A stretch of DNA of 62,156 nucleotides, taken from positions 1-62,156 of the forward strand of contig JAISVB010000018.1 of the NCBI GenBank assembly GCA_031271755.1. The letters run 5' to 3'. Position 1 is the first letter of the stretch; each line of letters opens with the position of its first letter. The DNA comes from Culturomica sp. (GTDB taxonomy: Bacteria > Bacteroidota > Bacteroidia > Bacteroidales > Marinifilaceae). The translations under genes were made by a program, and so were the position numbers. The notes under the pieces were generated by a model. It made no database searches, was not told where the DNA came from, and was given only the letters and a program-made list of their open reading frames with translations. This document shows positions 26,715 to 35,093 of this stretch, piece after piece.

Positions 26715-28769
26715 ATGAATAGAAAGTATGTCTTAAAACTATGTACGGCTATTTTGATCGTCCTGTTGGCGGGATGCCGGGAAGAGTTCGACGATCACTA
26801 CAATTCCGGGGACGGATCTATGGGAATGAGTGTAACCCAATTGTTGGAAAGTCGCGGGGAACACGAACTTTTCGTTGCCATGATCCGGAGAGCGCAGTTG
26901 GAAAAGACTTTGAACGAGTCCGGTCTTTATACCTGTCTGGCTCCCAGGGATGAGCATGTACAATCCTGGCTGACGGAAAAGGGGTGGACGGTAGCCGACA
27001 TGCCGGAGCGCGAATTGATCAAATACGTCAATTACCACTTCCTGGTAGACAAATGGTATCTCTACGACTTCGAGAAGAAATACGAACACTTTGACAACAC
27101 CTGGCGATACAATATTGCTTACAGCCAGCAGGTAACTTTCTCCACCCGTGGGGACGACAAAAATCCGGGCAAATACATCCGGATATTTACCGAACCTTAT
27201 TTCAGGGCCAGAAATTACGACTATGTATACCTGCGCGGGGGAGACGGAGCCGGTTTTGTGGTGGAAAATGTACCGGTTTCTTTGACGGAACGCGACATTC
27301 CCATGTCTAACGGTGTATTGCATGTGTTGGACGGACCGCTGAATCCGGCGCCCCGGATCGATGAGGCGTTGGCAGCCGATCCGGAGTTTTCGATACTCAA
27401 TTCGTGGCTGGATGAGTTTTACAATTACGAATCCAGGGGGATGGATCCCCTGACCGGTTATATTGATACCACCCAGACCAAGTATTACAACATCAGCACG
27501 GCTGCGATCGGAAAGGTTTCAGACATTGCCGATGAGACCAGGCTGTTTGTTATGTTTGCACCGACGGACCAGAGTATACGGGCTCAATTGGAACCCTATA
27601 TGAACCCGGATCAGTTGGTACATTACGACTCCATCCCCCGGTCGCTCAAAGTGGATATCCTGAGAAGTTTCCTGAAAGAAGAGGTGGCTAACAGGTGCTG
27701 GGGGATCAGCGACATCGTTCGGAATAATCCCTACCTGATTATGGATAATTCCTCTGTATTTCCCATTGGAAATGATATTACAACGATGAATCCACGGGGG
27801 ATACTGAGCAGCAACGGTGTGATTTACAAAGTGGACAAAATGCCGGAGATCCCGACTTTACAGAGCGTGGAGGCCGGTTTGTACATCAACTACAAAAAGT
27901 ACCGGTTTTGGGAGCGGATGATCCAGGACGGCTGGTTGTTTCCCGGAGCTACGGACAAGCAATCGTACCAGCATCCGCCGAGGACGATCCTGATCCAACC
28001 GGACGCTTCTGTGACTGCTTGGACAAATCCGGACAACAGTCAATACGGCATTGACGCCTGGCCGGCAAATTATCAGGATACGCTGGGAGGCCGTTTAAGA
28101 GCCGGGATTTTGAATTTCAACGTTCCGGACGGGGAGTTTGAGCACCGTTTTTATCCGGCGCCCCATGGATACATCCTCTACGAAGACGGATTCTTTTACG
28201 ATTGGAAAGGCAAGCAAACCGTCGATCCCAGCCGGCCTGTACAATTGCTCTCGACGGAAGCGACCTGGGAGGGAGTGAACGGAAGTATTTACGAAATCGA
28301 CGGTATCTTTGAGCTCCTGTTGGCGACGGACACGAACAGGGTTATATACCGGACTTACATTAAGAATAAACCGCAACTTTCACATTTCAATACGTTGTTG
28401 GAAAAAGCGGGAATGACTAAAATGTTGGACGTAACACTCTCTGTGTATACGGTATTTATTCCGACGAACAGTGCGTTTGAAGCCGGTGGATACAGTGCGG
28501 ATCAGATTCAGCAAATGAGTCCGGCGGCGGCGAGGCGTTTGGTTGAATTTCACATTGCGCCCCAGAGCCGGGTCTTTACGGATGGCCGGGTATCGGCCGT
28601 TATGAGCCTGGGTGGTTTGCCCATCCGGTTTTCCGGGAGTTGGGACAGTTTCCGGATGATCACCATCAGAGACAGGAATATAGCTGTTGTAAACGATCCG
28701 GCGCAGACCAACCTGCAGGCCTCCAACGGTGTGGTGCAGATCATAAACGGCGTATTGGATGACAGATAA
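26715..28769 (+). CDS. Fasciclin-domain lipoprotein, multi-domain
   Basis: A 684-residue lipoprotein (lipobox LLAGC, Cys21, followed by REEFDD, an acidic stretch of the kind that marks surface-exposed lipoproteins). It has up to four fasciclin (FAS1) repeats, beginning around residues 35, 230, 400 and 555. The last is clearest: LLEKAGMTKMLDVTLSVYTV, then FIPTNSAF, then NGVVQIINGVL. FAS1 domains mediate adhesion or polymer binding. In Bacteroidota such genes commonly sit beside SusC/SusD pairs, as here, with the SusC start five bases after its stop. Role: probably substrate or matrix binding at the outer membrane. Confidence 0.85.
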   Translation: MNRKYVLKLCTAILIVLLAGCREEFDDHYNSGDGSMGMSVTQLLESRGEHELFVAMIRRAQLEKTLNESGLYTCLAPRDEHVQSWLTEKGWTVADMPERELIKYVNYHFLVDKWYLYDFEKKYEHFDNTWRYNIAYSQQVTFSTRGDDKNPGKYIRIFTEPYFRARNYDYVYLRGGDGAGFVVENVPVSLTERDIPMSNGVLHVLDGPLNPAPRIDEALAADPEFSILNSWLDEFYNYESRGMDPLTGYIDTTQTKYYNISTAAIGKVSDIADETRLFVMFAPTDQSIRAQLEPYMNPDQLVHYDSIPRSLKVDILRSFLKEEVANRCWGISDIVRNNPYLIMDNSSVFPIGNDITTMNPRGILSSNGVIYKVDKMPEIPTLQSVEAGLYINYKKYRFWERMIQDGWLFPGATDKQSYQHPPRTILIQPDASVTAWTNPDNSQYGIDAWPANYQDTLGGRLRAGILNFNVPDGEFEHRFYPAPHGYILYEDGFFYDWKGKQTVDPSRPVQLLSTEATWEGVNGSIYEIDGIFELLLATDTNRVIYRTYIKNKPQLSHFNTLLEKAGMTKMLDVTLSVYTVFIPTNSAFEAGGYSADQIQQMSPAAARRLVEFHIAPQSRVFTDGRVSAVMSLGGLPIRFSGSWDSFRMITIRDRNIAVVNDPAQTNLQASNGVVQIINGVLDDR

Positions 28770-28773
28770 TAAA

Positions 28774-31700
28774 ATGAAGAAAACCATGTCAGTGAAAACT
28801 CTAAAATATATCGTTGTGCTGTTGTTCTGTTTTCCATTCGGCGGACAGCAGTTATTTGCGCAGGCCACGTTGATCCACGGGGTTGTTTACGAAAACTCCA
28901 AAGCGACAACGCTGCCCGGGGCGTCGGTAATTTTGCTGAATGCGAACAACCGTATTGTGGGCGGAACGGCTACGGACATAGACGGAAAATTCAAGCTATC
29001 CGTACCGGAAGGGGTGGTGAACATCTCGTTCTCGTTTATCGGTTTAAAAACACAGACCTTTCCGCATACCGGTCAGCAAATGTACGAAGTGATCCTTGGC
29101 TCTGATGAGAATCTATTGGAGCAGGTAGTGGTCACTGCGGAAAAAAGACGGGCGAACCTGGGGCTTTTGCAACAGGAGTGGAAAGACATGACCTCGGCTG
29201 TTACCAGCGTGGATATGAAAACGCTGGAAAAGCAGAGTGTAACCACCATTGACCAGTTGTTGCAGGGAGCCGCTCCCGGATTGCAGGTCAGTTTTGCCAG
29301 CGGTGATCCGGGAGCCGGCGCCTCGTTGCGTATTCGCGGTGTTTCCTCGTTGCAGGGAGACAACAGTCCGTTGTGGATCATCGACGGAGCCGAGATGATC
29401 GGATCGGATTACAACGTGGCCGACTTGGAAAACTTCGGTTCCAGCAACAATACCATTGCCGGATTGGATCCCAATGACATCGAATCGTTGGAGGTATTGA
29501 AAGACGCTTCGGCCACTGCGCTCTATGGCTCGCGGGGAGCAAACGGAGTGATTGTGATCCGGACCAAACGGGGGATCAGCGGAAAACCGACCTTTACGGT
29601 GAAAGCAACTGCGACCGGTAAGTGGGAAGCGGATCAGATCCCGCTACTCTCCGGCGACCAGCAACGCATGTTCGTGATCGAAGCCCGGGCGAACAGGCTG
29701 GGAGGAGATAACTTAGGCGATGCCAATATGGCGAAATTGAGGGGAGATATGACCCGGACCGACGCCTGGCTTTTCAACAACAACACAAACATGCTGGATA
29801 TGTTGTCCCGGACGGGCTTTACCCAGAACTACAGCTTTTCTTTAAGAGGCGGCGGGGAACGTTTGAATTACTATTGGAGTCTGGGGTACGATACGGAGTA
29901 TGGAACCACTAAGGGGGGGGGATTTAACCGCTTCTCTACCCTGTTGAACCTGGATTACCGTTTATCGGATAAATTACGGATCTCTTCCAAGTTTTCTTAC
30001 TCCAATACCTTAACGGACAAGCGTTCGCAAGAGTGGCCGATCAACGGGTTCAACAGATGGGCCAGTGTGAAACTGCATCCGAGGGCGCTGGCTCGTAACC
30101 GGGCGGCTTTCCTGCCGGTGTACAACCAGAACGGGACGGAGTACTACATCTGGGACGAAGGTTCGGGCGGGAATGTGATCCCCAGCATCGGGACTTACAT
30201 GTACAATCCGATCGCCATGGTGGACAATGCCACTTACGAAGCCCGTTCCAACAATTTTACCGCTCAATTGAACTTGGATTTCGCAGTGAACAGTAAGTTA
30301 AACCTGACCAGTATGGTCGCTATCGATTACCGGCAGACGGGGAACGAGTTTTTTGCTCCCTCCGAAGCATTGGGCGTATACCAACACCATTCCAGTTACA
30401 ACAACGGGCGGCGAGACGACGAGTACACCATGCAGTTGGAAAACAAAAATACTGCCATCTTCCGGCCCTTGACGGAAGAAAAACAGAACCTGACCTTTAC
30501 GGGAGTAGCCACCTTCCGCTACTACTTGAAGGAGAGTACCTACCTGACCTACAACCGGAGCGCTTCTTCCGACCTGCAGGAGAGCCAGGCGGCGGTTATG
30601 ATCGGTTCTGCAGGCGGATTGTCGACTAATACGACGAGTGCGGAGTTCGTGCTGCACGGCAGTTACCGGTTGCTGGACCGGTATGTTCTGAATGCATCGC
30701 TGACCACGGAAGGTTCTTCCAAATTCGGCAAGGACAATCCGTTCTCCATCTATCCGACCGTGGGGTTCAACTGGAACCTGAACGAAGAGGCGTTTTTGAA
30801 AGACAAAGAGTGGATCGGTTTGCTGAAACCCCGTTTTTCGTACGGGATAGCCGGAAAGATGCCCAATATAGACGCGATGCTTTCCGTCACGTACAATACC
30901 GGGGCAAACGGTTATCTGGGGAAACCCTATACCAACATTTCCAAATTCTCCAACGACCAGGTGCGGGAAGAGCGCAAATACGAATACAACTACGGATTGG
31001 ATTGGGAGTTGTTTAACGGGCGTTTCAGCGGCGAAGCCAACTACTACACCAGTACGACAAAGGATTTGCTGGTCAACGAATTGATCTCTACAACGACCGG
31101 CTGGAAAAACAGAATGGTCAATTTCGGTTCGTTGGAAAACAAAGGATTTGAAGTGGGTTTCACCGTGTTGCCCATTCGTACCGACCAGTTAAAATGGAGT
31201 CTCTATTACAGCATCAGCGGCAATCGGAACAAACTGTTGGAGATGCCGGAGAGCCTGGATGAGTCGGGAGGATATACCGAAGATCTGGGTTATGGCGGTT
31301 TCCGCTCCAAAGTGGAGGTGGGAAGCAGCATCAGTTCCATCTGGGGGTTGCGGGCTAAAGGGGTGTATGCCCGGGACGAAGATGCAGCCGTCCGGGATTT
31401 TAACGGAAATATCGTGTACAATGCCGACGGAACCGCTAAAATGATGACGTATTCGAATGGAAATACGTTCATAGGCGGGGACATGATTTACGAAGATATC
31501 AACAGGGACGGGCGGATCGATGAATTGGACATTGTGCAGATCGGAGACGCATCCATCGGGTATTTTGGAACCTTCCGGAATACGGTTACCTGGAAGCAGT
31601 GGACGCTTGCGTTGAACTTTTACTACAGTTTGGACCAGGATGTCATCAATGGCGCCCGGTACGACCTGGAAGCGATGGACAGTGAGAAAAACCAGGCTAC

Positions 31701-32052
31701 GTCGGTGCTCAGGAGGTGGAGAAAGCAGGGTGATGTAACCGATATGCCGAGAGCGGAGGATTACTGCGTCCGAAATTATACGGCTTCGACCCGCTGGATA
31801 GAAGATGCCTCATACCTGAAACTGAAGGAGGCCTCGCTTTCCTACAACGTGAATCCCTATTTCTGCCAAAAAATAGGCTTTAACTCCATCAATCTGTGGC
31901 TGTCGGGTATGAACCTCTTTACCTGGACCAAATACAAGGGTATTGATCCGGAAATTTCCCCCGATAAAGGGAAATTGGTAAAAGTCGGTATCGACAACCA
32001 GAGCACACCGACTTCCAGGCATTTTACGGTCGGATTGACAGCAACGTTCTAA
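28774..32052 (+). CDS. SusC/RagA-type TonB-linked outer membrane protein 1
   Basis: A 1092-residue TonB-dependent transporter. The signal peptide ends near FAQA (residue 28). A carboxypeptidase-regulatory-like domain follows (HGVVYENSKATTLPGASV near 32), then the plug with LRIRGVSSLQGDNSPLWIID near 190 and DASATALYGSRGANGVIVI near 245, then the 22-strand barrel ending HFTVGLTATF. Start ATG 28774 (MKKTMSVKTLK) is preferred over 28759, which would overlap the previous gene. Partner of the SusD protein encoded 16 bases downstream; together they import a ligand across the outer membrane. Confidence 0.95.
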   Translation: MKKTMSVKTLKYIVVLLFCFPFGGQQLFAQATLIHGVVYENSKATTLPGASVILLNANNRIVGGTATDIDGKFKLSVPEGVVNISFSFIGLKTQTFPHTGQQMYEVILGSDENLLEQVVVTAEKRRANLGLLQQEWKDMTSAVTSVDMKTLEKQSVTTIDQLLQGAAPGLQVSFASGDPGAGASLRIRGVSSLQGDNSPLWIIDGAEMIGSDYNVADLENFGSSNNTIAGLDPNDIESLEVLKDASATALYGSRGANGVIVIRTKRGISGKPTFTVKATATGKWEADQIPLLSGDQQRMFVIEARANRLGGDNLGDANMAKLRGDMTRTDAWLFNNNTNMLDMLSRTGFTQNYSFSLRGGGERLNYYWSLGYDTEYGTTKGGGFNRFSTLLNLDYRLSDKLRISSKFSYSNTLTDKRSQEWPINGFNRWASVKLHPRALARNRAAFLPVYNQNGTEYYIWDEGSGGNVIPSIGTYMYNPIAMVDNATYEARSNNFTAQLNLDFAVNSKLNLTSMVAIDYRQTGNEFFAPSEALGVYQHHSSYNNGRRDDEYTMQLENKNTAIFRPLTEEKQNLTFTGVATFRYYLKESTYLTYNRSASSDLQESQAAVMIGSAGGLSTNTTSAEFVLHGSYRLLDRYVLNASLTTEGSSKFGKDNPFSIYPTVGFNWNLNEEAFLKDKEWIGLLKPRFSYGIAGKMPNIDAMLSVTYNTGANGYLGKPYTNISKFSNDQVREERKYEYNYGLDWELFNGRFSGEANYYTSTTKDLLVNELISTTTGWKNRMVNFGSLENKGFEVGFTVLPIRTDQLKWSLYYSISGNRNKLLEMPESLDESGGYTEDLGYGGFRSKVEVGSSISSIWGLRAKGVYARDEDAAVRDFNGNIVYNADGTAKMMTYSNGNTFIGGDMIYEDINRDGRIDELDIVQIGDASIGYFGTFRNTVTWKQWTLALNFYYSLDQDVINGARYDLEAMDSEKNQATSVLRRWRKQGDVTDMPRAEDYCVRNYTASTRWIEDASYLKLKEASLSYNVNPYFCQKIGFNSINLWLSGMNLFTWTKYKGIDPEISPDKGKLVKVGIDNQSTPTSRHFTVGLTATF

Positions 32053-32068
32053 AGAAAAATTACAAGAT

Positions 32069-33583
32069 ATGAGAAAGTTAAAACACGCGATGACCGGAAT
32101 CCTGCTGTTGTGCACAGGAATGCTGGGATGTGACGACTTTTTGACGGTAGACATTCCGGATCAGTTACTGAAAAAGGATTACTGGAAAAGCCGGGATCAA
32201 TTGGATGCGGCTTTGAACGGGGTATATGTGGGGTTGGGAAGTTGCATTACCCGGTATATACGCTGGGGAGATTTCCGCTCTCATTTGTATACCGAAAACG
32301 GCAATACGGCAGATGCCGACCGGCGGCTGATACGGCATGATATCGTTACGACAAACAGCAATGCGGATTGGTCTCAGTCGTACATGGGGATCAATTATGC
32401 CAACTCCTTTTTGGCCAATGCGGAAGAGGTATTGAAACACGATTTCAGTGTGACGCCGGAGGAGGTGACAAGCATGAAAGGAGAGGTGTACGCCTTGCGC
32501 GCCCTGCACTATTTTTACCTGGTGCGTGCCTTTCAGGATGTGCCGGTGTGGAAAGAGCCGTACGAATCGGATGCACAGCCCACAACGGCTCCGGCGCTTC
32601 CGATGGACGAAGTGCTGGATTTTATTGAAGAAGATTTGAAGATAGCTCTCCGGGATGCGCCGGAAGAGTTTGTGAGTCCGGAGGAGCACTACGGACGTAT
32701 CACCAAAAATGCGGTCAAGGCATTATGGGCTGATGTGAAACTGTGGCGGGGAGGAGATGACAACTACCGGAGCTGCATTGCCTTGTGCGAAGAATTGGAA
32801 GAGGTGTATACGAACCGGATGGTGGACGCGGAGAGTTGGTTCAGCATCTTCAGCGTGGGGAATTCCGGAGAATCGATCTTTGAATACCAATATTTGGATT
32901 CCCGGTACAGCAGTAATGCGCTCTTCACTCTTTTTTATAATACCGACCCTAATTATATCGGATATGTGTTAGATGTGCGCAAAGCTTATCCGTCGAGAGG
33001 AAATTTTATTACAACGGATACTGTCCGTATGCAGCGGACCATTGGAGCTCATCATCTCTATGGCGTCCTTTTTCCTTATATTATGAAACAATTGGCGATA
33101 TCGGCGGAAAACGCTGTCTACGTGATGCGCGACGGAGAGGGGAGAGCGAAGTTGAATTTTATTTTTTACCGTTTCCGGGAAGTATTGTTGATGAAAGCGG
33201 AGGCGCTGGCGATGTTGGAAGAATACGAAGAGGCGCTGAAGCCGGTCAATACCATCCGCAGGGCAACGGGATTACCCGAAGCGATCCCGGCGGAATTCGG
33301 TAGCGGAGAACTCTTTTTGGACAAACTGATCTGCGAACGGACGGCGGAGTTGGGCTATGAAGGAAAACAGTGGTTCACATTGGTCCGGATTGCTTTGAAT
33401 TCGGGATATCATACCTTGTTGGTGGACCGGATCGCTTCTACCAGCATGGATATAAATGAATTAGTCCTGAAGGGGCGGCTCACGGATCCCAGGGGGTGGT
33501 TTTTGCCCTATTACCGGGATGAGGTGCAAAACCGGAACCGGGAATTGAAACAGAAAGAATTTTACAAATCAAAAGAAGCGTAA
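32069..33583 (+). CDS. SusD/RagB-type nutrient-binding lipoprotein 1
   Basis: A 504-residue lipoprotein (lipobox MLGC, Cys21, then DDFLTVDIPDQ, the classic SusD start). The helical TPR-like core is visible (EVYALRALHYFYLVRAFQDV near 140) and the C-terminus ends with the family pattern LDKLICERTAELGYEGKQWF near 412. It would form the lid of the SusC1 barrel and bind the incoming ligand. The ligand cannot be read from the sequence. The gap to the next fasciclin gene is 26 bases. Confidence 0.95.
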   Translation: MRKLKHAMTGILLLCTGMLGCDDFLTVDIPDQLLKKDYWKSRDQLDAALNGVYVGLGSCITRYIRWGDFRSHLYTENGNTADADRRLIRHDIVTTNSNADWSQSYMGINYANSFLANAEEVLKHDFSVTPEEVTSMKGEVYALRALHYFYLVRAFQDVPVWKEPYESDAQPTTAPALPMDEVLDFIEEDLKIALRDAPEEFVSPEEHYGRITKNAVKALWADVKLWRGGDDNYRSCIALCEELEEVYTNRMVDAESWFSIFSVGNSGESIFEYQYLDSRYSSNALFTLFYNTDPNYIGYVLDVRKAYPSRGNFITTDTVRMQRTIGAHHLYGVLFPYIMKQLAISAENAVYVMRDGEGRAKLNFIFYRFREVLLMKAEALAMLEEYEEALKPVNTIRRATGLPEAIPAEFGSGELFLDKLICERTAELGYEGKQWFTLVRIALNSGYHTLLVDRIASTSMDINELVLKGRLTDPRGWFLPYYRDEVQNRNRELKQKEFYKSKEA

Positions 33584-33609
33584 GTTGTACCCATTTAAAA
33601 CACAGAATT

Positions 33610-35076
33610 ATGCAAAGACACCCTATATATGCCACCGTCACCTGCCTGTTCCTGCTTTTCTTGGGCTTGTTTCCCTTTTCAGGATGTGACGATAACTTCT
33701 CGGACAGGCGTTTTGATGAGAACACGGAAGAGATGCAGATATACGATTGGGTACGGATCCGTCCGGAATTCTCGCTGTACAAGGAGATCAGCGACTACTC
33801 CGGCTTTTACAGCACCCTCTCTACGGCCGGGAGCTACACGGCTTTTATCCCGACAAACGAGGCTTTCGAGCGGTTGTTCGCCCGGTTGCGGATCGACGGT
33901 TTTGAGGAGATGTCCCCGGAGTATTGGCTCTACTACATGAAATACCACACCCTGGAGGCCAAGATCAACACCAATTCCTTCCAGGGAGGAGAGATGAGCG
34001 AACATACCATGATGGGGACAGATTATTTCCTGACAGTGGACATCACCGATTTCACTGCGCTGAAATTAAATAATACGGCAGTGATCGTCGATACGTTGTC
34101 CAATGTGGAGACCCGGAACGGCTACATTAATGTATTGACCGAAGTGTTGGCAGCCCCCGTTGAAACCGTTTACGACCTGTTACAGGCGAATGGAGGTTAT
34201 ACCATCATGCTCCGGCTGTTTGAAGAATACGGTTTTTTGCCTTACCTGAAAGACAGTTTAGTGACCGTGTTGGTAGAGCCGGACAGGGTGTTTCAAAACG
34301 CGGATCCGGCCATTGCACTGAATCCGGATACGATCTCCAACCTCCGGGAGTGGCTCAGTTATCACATCATCCCGGGGGAGCGTTCCTTCCTCAACCAGTT
34401 GGACGGCCGTTGCATCCAGACCCTGTATGAAAAAGACGTGACGACTTTCAATTTTGACAATGGAAAGATCCGTTTCTATGTCAACCAAAAAGATTACCTG
34501 AGTTCCATGAACGATTATCCGGTCAATGCCAATGCGTTGAACGGGGTCTATCACTCCATGGGCGTACCGCTCCGCATCCGGTTGCATACGCCGGGGATTA
34601 TCCGGTACAACCTTTACGGAAGGACAAATACACGCAAGGGATATACCCTGAACGTATTTGCAGAAGCGCCTGCTTTCGTTTCTGAAAATGTAGGGGGGGC
34701 CAGTTTCCACCAGGGTATCAACCAGCCGGAACCTCCTATTTGTATGTTCAATACCACCCAGGTGGGGGACGCCTTCAACATCTACATTCCGGATGTGGTG
34801 CCGGGGATCTACCAGGTGCGTATGATTTACAACAACAGTGTATGTTCCAATTTGACCATGTACCACGAAGGGAGTGTTGTGACGGAAAATATCAACATGA
34901 CGACACCCGTTGTGGATTTTCCGGAATATACGGTATTGAAAATGAGAGATTGCGGAAAGATAGAGATGCTTCAGATGGATACGGTCAGGTTGCGATACCA
35001 GGTATTGGAGTCTAAAAATTTGGTGATGGATATCATTGAATTGATCCCGGATGTTTCAATTTCTCCTGTATACTAA
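33610..35076 (+). CDS. Fasciclin-domain lipoprotein with C-terminal beta domain
   Basis: A 488-residue lipoprotein (lipobox FSGC, Cys26, followed by DDNFSD). Two fasciclin repeats, at about residues 50-190 (TAGSYTAFIPTNEAFERLFA) and 195-340 (LREWLSYHIIPGERSF), precede a beta-rich domain of about 140 residues (PVVDFPEYTVLKMRD) that looks like a ligand-binding or carbohydrate-binding fold. It sits between the first SusC/SusD pair and the second, an arrangement repeated in Bacteroidota fasciclin loci. Probable surface adhesin or substrate binder. Confidence 0.83.
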   Translation: MQRHPIYATVTCLFLLFLGLFPFSGCDDNFSDRRFDENTEEMQIYDWVRIRPEFSLYKEISDYSGFYSTLSTAGSYTAFIPTNEAFERLFARLRIDGFEEMSPEYWLYYMKYHTLEAKINTNSFQGGEMSEHTMMGTDYFLTVDITDFTALKLNNTAVIVDTLSNVETRNGYINVLTEVLAAPVETVYDLLQANGGYTIMLRLFEEYGFLPYLKDSLVTVLVEPDRVFQNADPAIALNPDTISNLREWLSYHIIPGERSFLNQLDGRCIQTLYEKDVTTFNFDNGKIRFYVNQKDYLSSMNDYPVNANALNGVYHSMGVPLRIRLHTPGIIRYNLYGRTNTRKGYTLNVFAEAPAFVSENVGGASFHQGINQPEPPICMFNTTQVGDAFNIYIPDVVPGIYQVRMIYNNSVCSNLTMYHEGSVVTENINMTTPVVDFPEYTVLKMRDCGKIEMLQMDTVRLRYQVLESKNLVMDIIELIPDVSISPVY

Positions 35077-35093
35077 AAGTAAAAAGACGACAT